A stretch of 64,000 nt of DNA, from positions 1 to 64,000 of the forward strand of contig NZ_JGZR01000002.1 in NCBI RefSeq assembly GCF_000741775.1, read 5' to 3'. This stretch comes from Bifidobacterium subtile (lineage in GTDB: Bacteria > Actinomycetota > Actinomycetes > Actinomycetales > Bifidobacteriaceae). A program made the translations under genes and the position numbers. Numbering within the stretch: position 1 is the first letter of the stretch; the number at the start of each line of letters is the position of its first letter. Of this stretch, positions 48,744 to 56,982 are shown piece after piece. A model generated the notes under the pieces. It was given only the letters and a program-made list of their open reading frames with translations. It did not search any database and was not told the DNA's origin.

Positions 48744-49418
48744 CTACCCGCGCAGCAGGTCGAGCACTAGGCGTAGATCGCGTGTGGTGATGGCTGCATC
48801 AGCGACTTCGCGCACGGCAGGCTTGGCGCAGAAGGCCACTCCGAGCGCCGCGCGCCGAATCATGGGAATGTCGTTGGCTCCGTCGCCCACGGCTACGGTC
48901 TGTCCTGCTGCGACACCGTCTTCCCGTGCCCAGCTGCGCAGCGCCTGCTCCTTGGTCGTGCGGCACACGATATCGCCCAGCACCTCGCCGGTGAGCCGGC
49001 CGTCGCGCACGTCGAGCCGGTTGGCGAGCCAATGATCCAGCTGCGCCTCCTGCGCCAGCCGGTCCACGGTTTCGTGGAAGCCGCCGGAGACCACGCCCAC
49101 CTTCCAGCCGTGCCGGTGCAGGGTTTCGACGAGTTCAAGCGCGCCGGTGGTGAAATGCAGCGTCGCGTACACCGCGTCGAACACGGCGACATCCATGCCT
49201 TCGAGCAGCGCGACCCGCGCGCGCAGCGCTTGGCAGAAGTCGAGTTCGCCCGCCATCGTCCGGGCGGTGATATCGGCGATTCGCGCTCCCACTCCAGCTT
49301 CCTTGCCGAGCTGGTCGATGACCTCCTCGTCGATCAGCGTGGAATCCACATCCATCACCAGCAGTCCTGGCTGGGAAAGGGTCGGCTTGTCAAGGGCTTG
49401 CGAAATTTGTTCGTGCAT
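48744..49418 (-). CDS. serB: Phosphoserine phosphatase
   Basis: 224 aa. Final step of serine synthesis. HAD motif I LLVMDVDSTLIDEEVID (with both catalytic Asp), motif II VGVVSGGFHETVD, and motif IV VAVGDGANDIPMI match SerB. There is no N-terminal ACT regulatory domain, so it is the short form. It diverges from the DedA gene; only 29 bp separate the starts, so their promoters overlap. Confidence 0.94.
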   Translation of the reverse strand: MHEQISQALDKPTLSQPGLLVMDVDSTLIDEEVIDQLGKEAGVGARIADITARTMAGELDFCQALRARVALLEGMDVAVFDAVYATLHFTTGALELVETLHRHGWKVGVVSGGFHETVDRLAQEAQLDHWLANRLDVRDGRLTGEVLGDIVCRTTKEQALRSWAREDGVAAGQTVAVGDGANDIPMIRRAALGVAFCAKPAVREVADAAITTRDLRLVLDLLRG

Positions 49419-49447
49419 GCTCTCGATTCTCTAGAGTCACTGGGACA

Positions 49448-50149
49448 ATGGCCGGCATGCATATAACGGTTCTGGCGAACGCGATCGCTTCATGCCCGAC
49501 TGCGAGCGGCGGTCTCATCGGCACGCTTACCGGCTGGCTGGTCTCGCTGATGGATGCCGTCGGCGGCATCGGCGTGGCGGCGGCAATTGCCTTGGAATCC
49601 ATCTTTCCTCCCATCCCCAGCGAAGTCATTCTCCCGTTGGCGGGATTCACTGCGGCCCGCGGCTCCATGGGCCTTGTCGAGGCGATCGTATGGGCCAGCA
49701 TCGGCTCGCTGCTCGGAGCGTGGACGCTGTACGGCGTTTCCCGGCTGGTCGGCATCGTGCGCATCCGCCGCGCGGCCGACGCCATTCCAGGCGTCTCCCG
49801 AGCCGACGTGGACAAAGCCAATGACTGGTTCACCCGCTATGGCACATGGTCGGTTCTCTTCGGGCGTGTCATACCGGTTGTGCGCTCGTTGATCTCCATC
49901 CCCGCAGGGTTCAACGGCATGAGCTTCCTGCAGTTCTCAGGCTGGACGCTGCTGGGCTCGGCCATTTGGAATTCGGTGCTGGTGGGGGCCGGATATCTGC
50001 TCGGCGATCAATGGTGCGCGATCCTGGGAGTGCTGGGCGTTGCGGAGGATATCGTCATTGCGCTGTTCGTTGTGGCCATAATTGTGCTTCTGGCGCGATG
50101 GATGCGTAATCTGGTGGTGAGCAAACGACGCGAGGAGAACGAACAATGA
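49448..50149 (+). CDS. DedA-family membrane protein
   Basis: 233 aa with about five hydrophobic helices. AIALESIFPPIPSEVILPLAG is the conserved DedA re-entrant segment with the functional acidic residue; GRVIPVVRSLISIPAGFNGM is the second signature. DedA proteins help recycle undecaprenyl and other lipid carriers or support proton-motive-force-dependent export. The start could be ATG 49448 or 49457. The gene stands alone on the plus strand, with the arc gene about 100 bp on. Confidence 0.9.
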   Translation: MAGMHITVLANAIASCPTASGGLIGTLTGWLVSLMDAVGGIGVAAAIALESIFPPIPSEVILPLAGFTAARGSMGLVEAIVWASIGSLLGAWTLYGVSRLVGIVRIRRAADAIPGVSRADVDKANDWFTRYGTWSVLFGRVIPVVRSLISIPAGFNGMSFLQFSGWTLLGSAIWNSVLVGAGYLLGDQWCAILGVLGVAEDIVIALFVVAIIVLLARWMRNLVVSKRREENEQ

Positions 50150-50253
50150 ACGTGGAGCGGCATGCGCATGTTTAACGTGCGCAGGCAAATGGGCACGGGC
50201 GAACAGATGCAGATGGATCGAGCACGGACAAGGCGAACGAGGCAACTTACGTG

Positions 50254-51903
50254 ATGGAGAACAGCAAGGCCGACGAGGCCACGGGTGCGGCCGGCGCGAC
50301 CCCGGATATGGCCGATGGGGCCGACGGCGCGCAATCGGCGCAGAGCCATGGGGGTATAGGGCGAAGCCCCGAGGCGCTTGCCGCATTCAACGACCAGCTC
50401 ATGGCTAAGAACCATGCGCTCGCGGCGGCGTTGCAGCGCGCGGGCAGAGAGCTGAACAAGGCGAAGTCGCAGCTGGCCCAGCTCGTCCAGCCGCCAATGA
50501 CCTTCGCTGTCATGGTGCGCTTGGAATCCTCACACACCGACGAGCAGGGCGTGCGCCATGCCAGCGCCGAGGTCATCTCGGGCGCCCGGCGCATGATCGT
50601 CCCGGTGGCGGCGAACGTCAACGCCTCGCGGCTCGCCGCAGGCTGCACGGTGCTGCTCAACGAGAACATGGTGCTGGTCGATCAGCGCGACGTCGACGGC
50701 TTGGGGATGGTCCGGCGCATCACGCAGGTGCTCGGCGACGGCCGTCTGGTCGTGGCGGATGCCTCCGGCAACGCGGCTCTCGTGCGCCGTGGCTCGGCGC
50801 TGAGCCGTGTCGCGCTTTCCGCCGGCGACAGGGTGAGCGTCGACCCTGCCGCGCGGCTCGCCCTTGAGGCGATTGCCAACGAGGACGCCACCGATCTGGT
50901 GCTCGAGGAGACCCCGGATGTCACATTTGACGACATCGGCGGTCTCGACGCGCAGATCGAGCGCATTCGCGATGCCGTGCAATTGCCCTTCCTGCATCGT
51001 GCTTTGTTCGAGCGCTATGATCTCAACCCTCCCAAAGGCGTACTGCTGTATGGCCCGCCCGGCAACGGCAAGACGCTGATCGCCAAGGCCGTGGCGCACG
51101 CGCTGGCCGAGGGAAGCGGCACCGGTTCCGGCGTGTTCCTCTCGGTCAAAGGCCCTGAGCTGCTCAACAAATACGTCGGCGAGTCCGAGCGGCTGATTCG
51201 CATGATCTTCAAGCGGGCGCGAGAACGGGCCGAATCCGGCCGGCCGGTCATCGTATTCATCGATGAGATGGATTCGCTGCTGCGCACGCGCGGCAGCGGG
51301 GTTTCCAGCGACGTGGAGACGACGATCGTGCCGCAGTTCTTGGCTGAACTCGATGGCGTGGAGCGACTGGACAACGTCATCGTCATCGGTGCTTCGAATC
51401 GCGTCGACATGATCGATCCGGCCGTGCTGCGCCCTGGGCGCCTCGACGTGAAAATCCGCGTGGACCGGCCCGGCGCGGCGCAGGCGAAGCAGATCGTCCG
51501 GCATTACCTGACCGACGATCTGCCGCTCGATCCGGGTATGGACGCCGACGCTCTGTCCGGTGTTCTGGTCAACGACATCTACGCGCGCGATGAACGGAGG
51601 CATATCGCCGACCTGCGCGACGAGCAGGGACGTTGGAGTCCGTTGTATCTGGCGGATCTGGTTTCCGGCGCCATGCTGCGCAATATCATCGACCGGGCCA
51701 AAACCCATGCCGTCAAGCAGTCCATCGAGTCGCGCAGCGACATCAGGCTTGACGCGCAGCTGCTGGGCGCCGCGGTCGAGGAGGAATATGGCGAGAGCGC
51801 GGATTCGGTGCTGGACGTCGACGCCCAGCAGTGGTCGCGGATCAACGGCGTGGCGGGCGGCCGGGTCGTCGCGCTGCGCCCGGCGGGGGCGATGCGCTCA
51901 TGA
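50254..51903 (+). CDS. arc: ARC/Mpa-type proteasome-associated AAA+ ATPase
   Basis: 549 aa hexameric unfoldase for pupylated proteins. A disordered Ala/Asp-rich N-terminus is followed by a coiled coil (about 40-75, ALAAFNDQLMAKNHALAAALQRAGRELNKA), an OB ring with RRMIVPVAANVNASRL and VALSAGDRVSVDP, then the AAA+ domain: Walker A GPPGNGKT (267-274) and Walker B VFIDEMD (334-340). The C-terminus reads GRVVALRPAGAMRS and lacks the GQYL tail that docks Mpa on the 20S core. GTG 50251 directly precedes the chosen ATG. dop overlaps by four bases. Confidence 0.95.
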   Translation: MENSKADEATGAAGATPDMADGADGAQSAQSHGGIGRSPEALAAFNDQLMAKNHALAAALQRAGRELNKAKSQLAQLVQPPMTFAVMVRLESSHTDEQGVRHASAEVISGARRMIVPVAANVNASRLAAGCTVLLNENMVLVDQRDVDGLGMVRRITQVLGDGRLVVADASGNAALVRRGSALSRVALSAGDRVSVDPAARLALEAIANEDATDLVLEETPDVTFDDIGGLDAQIERIRDAVQLPFLHRALFERYDLNPPKGVLLYGPPGNGKTLIAKAVAHALAEGSGTGSGVFLSVKGPELLNKYVGESERLIRMIFKRARERAESGRPVIVFIDEMDSLLRTRGSGVSSDVETTIVPQFLAELDGVERLDNVIVIGASNRVDMIDPAVLRPGRLDVKIRVDRPGAAQAKQIVRHYLTDDLPLDPGMDADALSGVLVNDIYARDERRHIADLRDEQGRWSPLYLADLVSGAMLRNIIDRAKTHAVKQSIESRSDIRLDAQLLGAAVEEEYGESADSVLDVDAQQWSRINGVAGGRVVALRPAGAMRS

Positions 51904-53489
51904 GCGTCGTGCGCGTGATGGGCACGGAAACCGAATACGCGGTTTCGCTGGCGAACGCGGGGTCCTATGATCCGGTCCGACTTTCCTTTGCCGTGGTGGC
52001 TGCCGCGGCCGACCCGGGCACGGCGCATATCCGATGGGACTACCAGCGGGAGGACCCGGTCAACGACGCACGCGGTGGACGGCTGCCCCGCGCACAGGCC
52101 CGCCCCGACATGCTCACCGACGAGCCGCAGCGCAATATCACGAATGTCGTGGCTCCCAATGGCGGGCGCATCTACGTCGACCACGCCCACCCCGAATACA
52201 GCGCCCCGGAGACCAAAGACCCCTTCACGGCCGTCCGATACGACCATGCGGGCGATATCCTGATGCGTGAGGCGGCCCGGAAGGCCAGCGAATGTTCCGG
52301 CAAGGCAATCGCGTTGCATCGCAACAATGTGGACGGCAAAGGCGCGAGCTGGGGCACCCATGAGAACTATATGATGCTGCGGAGCGTGCCCTTCGAGCAG
52401 GTCGCGGCGCTGACGACCGCCCATTTCGTCTCGCGGCAGATCTACGCCGGCTCCGGACGCGTGGGGCTTGGCGAAAGCAGCGAAACGGCCGGATTCCAGC
52501 TCAGCCAGCGCGCGGACTACCTGCATACGGCAATCGGCCTGCAGACCACATTCGACCGGCCGATCGTGAACACGCGCGACGAGCCGCATGCGCCGGGGGA
52601 GTACCGCCGGCTGCATGTCATCGTCGGGGATGCCAACCGCATGGATACGCCGCAGGCGCTGAAGCTCGGCACCACGAGCATGCTGCTGTGGCTGCTCGAA
52701 AACGCTCAGGCCTGCGGCATGGATATCGCGGGTCTGCTTGAGGCGGTTCGCCTGGCCGAACCGGTGGCCGCAGTACATGCGGTGTCCCATGATCTGGGGC
52801 TTGCCGCCGAACTGCCGCTCGAAAACGGCGGCGCGATCACCGCTTGGCAGCTGCAGGCCAGATTATTGTCGGCGGTGTACGAGGCCGGCGCCCGCACGTA
52901 TGGCACCGACAGCCGTGGGGAGCCGCTGTGGCCGGATGGGCCCACCGTGCGCGTCATGGCGATGTGGCGGCAGGCCATGGCCGACACCGCGGCGGTGCGC
53001 CATGCCGATGACGATCAGCGGCTGGGTATGGCCGCCGAGGCCTCGCGCTTGGAATGGCTGCTCAAATGGCAGCTGCTCGAACGGCTGCGCCGCCGGCTGC
53101 ATTGCCTATGGTCGGACAGTCGCATAGCTGCATTGGATCTGCGCTGGGCCGCATTGGACCCTGCGATTTCGCCTTGGGAGAAACTGCGCACGCGCACGGT
53201 CTGTCTGGATGATGCCGCGCAACTGCAGAGCGCCGAAGCCCAGCCGCCGGACGACACGCGTGCCTGGCTGCGTGCCTGGCTGCTGAGGCATTATCCCGAT
53301 CAATTGGCGGCCGTCTCGTGGTCGCGCGTCACCGTGCGCGACCCCGACTCGCCCGCAGGGCTGCTCAGCATGGATATGTCGGATCCGCAGCGCTGGACCG
53401 CCGCAGCATGCGCGGAGGCGCTGCGGGAACATAAGGGACCGACGGCCGCTTCGGCGCTCAAAGGCATCATGGACATCGGCGCTACATGA
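51900..53489 (+). CDS. dop: Depupylase/Pup deamidase Dop
   Basis: 529 aa, start ATG 51900 overlapping the arc stop. Glutamine-synthetase-like ligase fold. VMGTETEYAVS holds the Mg/ATP Glu residues; the long insert between AGSYDPVRLSF and TDEPQRNITNVV is the Dop loop that distinguishes Dop from PafA; GGRIYVDHAHPEYS carries the catalytic Asp; HRNNVDGKGASWGTHENYMM follows. It converts the Pup C-terminal Gln to Glu and removes Pup from targets. Second gene of the pupylation cluster. Confidence 0.95.
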   Translation: MSVVRVMGTETEYAVSLANAGSYDPVRLSFAVVAAAADPGTAHIRWDYQREDPVNDARGGRLPRAQARPDMLTDEPQRNITNVVAPNGGRIYVDHAHPEYSAPETKDPFTAVRYDHAGDILMREAARKASECSGKAIALHRNNVDGKGASWGTHENYMMLRSVPFEQVAALTTAHFVSRQIYAGSGRVGLGESSETAGFQLSQRADYLHTAIGLQTTFDRPIVNTRDEPHAPGEYRRLHVIVGDANRMDTPQALKLGTTSMLLWLLENAQACGMDIAGLLEAVRLAEPVAAVHAVSHDLGLAAELPLENGGAITAWQLQARLLSAVYEAGARTYGTDSRGEPLWPDGPTVRVMAMWRQAMADTAAVRHADDDQRLGMAAEASRLEWLLKWQLLERLRRRLHCLWSDSRIAALDLRWAALDPAISPWEKLRTRTVCLDDAAQLQSAEAQPPDDTRAWLRAWLLRHYPDQLAAVSWSRVTVRDPDSPAGLLSMDMSDPQRWTAAACAEALREHKGPTAASALKGIMDIGAT

Positions 53490-53634
53490 AATGCCGGTGC
53501 AATCAATGCCGATGCGATCGCAGCATCAGTGCAGCATAAACATCATGGACGGCAAGTAGAATCTAGCGAGCACGGCCGGCGTCCCAACAGGCCACAGTAC
53601 AGGCAGCATAAGGCATGAGGTGAGAGAGAAGACT

Positions 53635-54474
53635 ATGGATCTACGGGTTTTGGCGCTGAAAGTGGCCGATGTGACTCAGGATGCGGGCAAGCGCGCGTTG
53701 CGGGATCAGCTGATGCCCCGCGATCTCGTTACGGCGTCCACGCCGAGCATCCCCGACGACCGCGAGCAGGTCACCTCAGGCGTCGACGATTGGCTGATCC
53801 GTTTCATCGAAAACCGTCTGACCTACCTCGATCCCTTCGATGGCTTCTGGGCGACGCGACCCGAGCAATGCGAGCCGGGAAGCCGCTTCTGGTGCGTGAG
53901 CGGAATCGACGGGGCCATCAACTTCATGCGCAGCATGTCCGAATGGACGGTGACGGTATCGCTGTTCGAATTCGACGAAGAGGGTTCGGCGCAGCCCATT
54001 CTCGGCGTGGTGCACGCTCCGGCTCTCGGCTTGACCTACTTGGCCGCTAAGGGGAAAGGGGCGATCCGCATCTGGCACGCTCAGACCGGGGATCGGCGCG
54101 AGAAGATCATGCCTTCGACCACCGCATCGCTCAATGGATCGGTCGTATGCTACGGCATGTCCTACTTCCCCGAGGAATCCAAGCGTTCGCTGGATGTGGT
54201 CGCCGCCATCGCCGGCAAGCCGGCCGACATCAAGCGCGTCGGACCGACCTCGCTCGACTTGTGCAAGGTCGCAGACGGCACATATGACGCTTATTTCGAA
54301 CCGAATCTGCATCAGTGGGACGTGCCGGCGGTTTCAGCCGGAGCGGTCGTGGTGTGGGAGGCCGAGGGCAGGCTGCGACAATGGAACGGCGAGCCGATTC
54401 ATTGGCGTCGCGAGAACGACGTCGTGGCATCCAACGGGCTGATCATCGACGAGCTTCGCCCGTATCTGTCCTGA
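53635..54474 (+). CDS. Inositol-monophosphatase-fold protein with damaged metal site
   Basis: 279 aa from ATG 53635. The C-terminal half is that of the IMPase family: GPTSLDLCKVADGTYDAYFE and HQWDVPAVSAGAVVVWEAEG (with Asp229 of the WD motif). The N-terminal metal motif, normally DPxDGT, reads SGIDGA at 89-94: the first Asp is Ser89 and the Thr is Ala94. I also find no GEE motif upstream (the corresponding region reads DPFDGFWATRPEQ). Two or more metal ligands are therefore missing. It lies between dop and pup. Either it is a pseudoenzyme or it uses another metal arrangement; role unknown. Confidence 0.75.
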   Translation: MDLRVLALKVADVTQDAGKRALRDQLMPRDLVTASTPSIPDDREQVTSGVDDWLIRFIENRLTYLDPFDGFWATRPEQCEPGSRFWCVSGIDGAINFMRSMSEWTVTVSLFEFDEEGSAQPILGVVHAPALGLTYLAAKGKGAIRIWHAQTGDRREKIMPSTTASLNGSVVCYGMSYFPEESKRSLDVVAAIAGKPADIKRVGPTSLDLCKVADGTYDAYFEPNLHQWDVPAVSAGAVVVWEAEGRLRQWNGEPIHWRRENDVVASNGLIIDELRPYLS

Positions 54475-54574
54475 AGCCCACGGAATCGGGCAGTTCGTTC
54501 GCAGTGTTTTCAGCGGCGCACGGCTGGCAGGCCGCATGCGACGCGCATGATAACGTGACAAGAATCGAGGAGAT

Positions 54575-54796
54575 ATGCCACAGCAATTCCAACGCAGACA
54601 ATCACAGGATGACCAGTTCGACAACGTCGAGGCGCTGCGCACGCGCGAAGCCGAAGACGCTGCCGCTGCGCGGCAAACAAACAGCAAAGCCGATCAGGGC
54701 GACGCGCTGGATTCCATTCTGGACGACATCGAGTCCACATTGGAGTCCAATGCGGAGGAGTACGTCGGCAATTTTGTGCAAAAAGGCGGGCAGTGA
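54575..54796 (+). CDS. pup: Prokaryotic ubiquitin-like protein Pup
   Basis: 73 aa, highly acidic and probably disordered until bound. The second half [20 protein letters not shown] forms the helix that binds the ARC/Mpa coiled coil, and the protein ends FVQKGGQ. The terminal Gln must be deamidated by Dop before PafA can join it to lysines. GAGGAGATAT precedes ATG 54575. Its TGA overlaps the pafA start (GTG 54793 / ATG 54796). Confidence 0.95.
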   Translation: MPQQFQRRQSQDDQFDNVEALRTREAEDAAAARQTNSKADQGDALDSILDDIESTLESNAEEYVGNFVQKGGQ

Positions 54797-56343
54797 TGCC
54801 TCAGCTGCGCGACAGCGGCAATACCGGCTCGGCGTTCAGCCTCCGGGACGATGAGAAGCAGCACGGCTTCGCCAGGATCTTCGGCATCGAAACCGAATAC
54901 GGCGTCAGCGTGACCGGCTCAAACAAGCCGTGCGACGCCGCGACGGTGGCCATGGCGATGTTCCGGCCGGTGGTTTCGCGTTCGCGCTCAACGAACACCT
55001 ACCTGTCCAACGGCGCCAGGCTCTACCTTGACGTCGGCTCGCACCCCGAGTACGCGACCGCCGAAGCGCGCGATCCGCTCACTGCGCTGGCCCAGGACCT
55101 GGCGGGGGAGCGGCTGATGCGCCAGCTGGCGCTCGATGCCCAACGCAGGCTGAGCCTCGAATGCGGCGAGGGCACGACTGTGCACCTGTTCAAGAACAAC
55201 GTCGATTCGGCAGGGCACTCCTTCGGCTGCCACGAGAACTATCTGGTGCGCCGCTTCGTCTCGCTGCACGATGTCGAGCGGGCGCTGCTGCCATTCCTGA
55301 TCACGCGTCAGATATTCTCAGGAGCCGGCAGGCTTTCCGAGCGCGGCCTGGTGATCTCGCAGCGGGCCGACTATTTGGATGAGTCCATTTCCTCGGCCAC
55401 AACGCGCGAGCGTCCGATGGTCAACACGCGCGACGAGCCGCATGCCGACCCCGAACGCTACCGACGCCTCCATGTCATCATCGGCGACTCGAACCGCTCG
55501 CAGCATGCGGGGCTGATGAAGCTCGCCACGACGCATCTCGTGCTGTGCGTCATCGAGCAGGCGGCGCGGCGCGGCGTGAGCTCAGGTCTTGAAGCATGCG
55601 CATTGAAGGACCCCAGCAGCGCCAATCGCGCGGTCAGCCGCGACCTGCAATTCAGCGGCACGCCGCTGGAACTTGCGGACGCGCAAGGATTCGCCAAAGC
55701 GCAGGCTGAATACGGCGAAATGAATTCGGCCGCGGCTGGCGGCGGAAAGCCCTGCGCGCAAGCCGTCGATGCGCTGGGCATGCAACGCCACTACGCGGCC
55801 GTTGTAGCGCGTTTTCTTGAGGACTACGGCACGCAGGTGCGCGAGGCGATGCCACGGCTGGATATCGAAGCTGTGATGCGCGAATGGAACGATGCGCTGG
55901 ATCGTCTGGGAACAGGCGATTTCGCGGCTCTTGAGAACCGCGTGGATTGGATAGCGAAACAATCGCTGTTCGAAGCGCTGCGCCGACGCCATCCCGGCAT
56001 GCCTGCAGCGCGTTTCGCGCAGCTCGACCTGGACTATCACGATGTGGCCAACGGCACAGCCTATGATTCGCTGGTGCGGCACGGTGCGATGCGCACGATT
56101 ATTACCCCGTCGCAGGTGCACGAGGCCATGGTGCATGCGCCACAGGACACTCGCGCTGCGTTGCGTGGAGCCCTTGTATCCAAGGCCCTGCAATGCGACG
56201 CGCGCTTCTCCTGCGACTGGACGAGACTGACGCTGGGAACCTCCGGCCAGGATGGCGAGCGGGCGGAAGCCGTGTTGATCGACCCCTTCGAGACGCAACC
56301 CGGCGATGACTACCGCCGTCTTATGAGCCGGCTCGGAGCGTAG
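54796..56343 (+). CDS. pafA: Pup-protein ligase PafA
   Basis: 515 aa. RIFGIETEYGVSVTG holds the nucleotide/Mg residues, ARLYLDVGSHPEYATAE the catalytic Asp, HLFKNNVDSAGHSFGCHENYLV the ATP-binding region, and ENRVDWIAKQSLFEALRRRH the conserved RVDW segment. Lacks the Dop loop, which separates it from Dop. It ligates deamidated Pup to substrate lysines. The chosen ATG overlaps the pup stop by one base; GTG 54793 also fits. Ends at a hairpin shared with the convergent HU gene. Confidence 0.95.
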   Translation: MPQLRDSGNTGSAFSLRDDEKQHGFARIFGIETEYGVSVTGSNKPCDAATVAMAMFRPVVSRSRSTNTYLSNGARLYLDVGSHPEYATAEARDPLTALAQDLAGERLMRQLALDAQRRLSLECGEGTTVHLFKNNVDSAGHSFGCHENYLVRRFVSLHDVERALLPFLITRQIFSGAGRLSERGLVISQRADYLDESISSATTRERPMVNTRDEPHADPERYRRLHVIIGDSNRSQHAGLMKLATTHLVLCVIEQAARRGVSSGLEACALKDPSSANRAVSRDLQFSGTPLELADAQGFAKAQAEYGEMNSAAAGGGKPCAQAVDALGMQRHYAAVVARFLEDYGTQVREAMPRLDIEAVMREWNDALDRLGTGDFAALENRVDWIAKQSLFEALRRRHPGMPAARFAQLDLDYHDVANGTAYDSLVRHGAMRTIITPSQVHEAMVHAPQDTRAALRGALVSKALQCDARFSCDWTRLTLGTSGQDGERAEAVLIDPFETQPGDDYRRLMSRLGA

Positions 56344-56465
56344 CAGCACGCCGCTGGGCATGCATGACGCCGATCGGCGAAGAAGCCGGCACGAAGAGTC
56401 TGCACGGAGCCAGCCTTGCCGATCGTTTTCATTGACGCGGCTCCACAATCGATATGAATGAGCCT

Positions 56466-56511
56466 GATATGAGTGAGCCCTGACTGTTTTCAGCCAGGAC
56501 TCACTCATATC
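56466..56511. terminator. Bidirectional terminator between pafA and the HU gene
   Basis: GATATGAGTGAG and CTCACTCATATC (outer arms), with inner CTGACTG/CAGCCAG pairing, between two converging genes. A related GATATGAATGAG lies just before it at 56451-56462. Confidence 0.8.
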
Positions 56512-56543
56512 AATCGCCTGCACTGCATGGCGAAAGGCGGACC

Positions 56544-56825
56544 TTACTCGGTCACGGCCTTCTTCAGCAGCGAGCCAGCGGAGATGCGCACGCCGTAGGA
56601 GGCGGGGATCTTGATGGTCTCGCCAGTGCGCGGGTTGCGACCGGTGCGGGCAGCGCGCCTGACGCGTTCGGCTGAGAAGAGACCGGTCAGCTTCAGACCT
56701 TCGCCAGACTGCAGAGCCTCGACGAACACGTCCTGGAATGCGTTGACCGCTGCCTCGGCCTGAGCCTTGGTCAGATTCGACTTCTGGGCGATCTTCGAGA
56801 CGAGATCAGACTTGTTGTATGCCAT
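56544..56825 (-). CDS. hup: DNA-binding protein HU
   Basis: 93 aa. MAYNKSDLVSKIAQKSNLTK is a standard HU start, followed by ALQSGEGLKLTGLFSAERVRRAARTGRNP and the signature RTGETIKIPASYGVRISAG for the DNA-grasping arms. Start ATG 56825; the 18 extra residues upstream in the open frame are not native. It compacts and bends DNA. Convergent with pafA. The ribosome site on the minus strand is AAGGATG. Confidence 0.97.
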   Translation of the reverse strand: MAYNKSDLVSKIAQKSNLTKAQAEAAVNAFQDVFVEALQSGEGLKLTGLFSAERVRRAARTGRNPRTGETIKIPASYGVRISAGSLLKKAVTE

Positions 56826-56982
56826 AAAGCATCCTTCTTGAGTCAGGGGCTTTCGTATTTCTTCAAAAGCCACGTTCACCCATTGATATTAGCGCAAATC
56901 CATCCCAAATGCCGCATTTTCAACGGTTTTAGCCGATGATTCACAAAATGGAAGCCGGCTGAGGCGCGTTCGCGCGGCGTGG

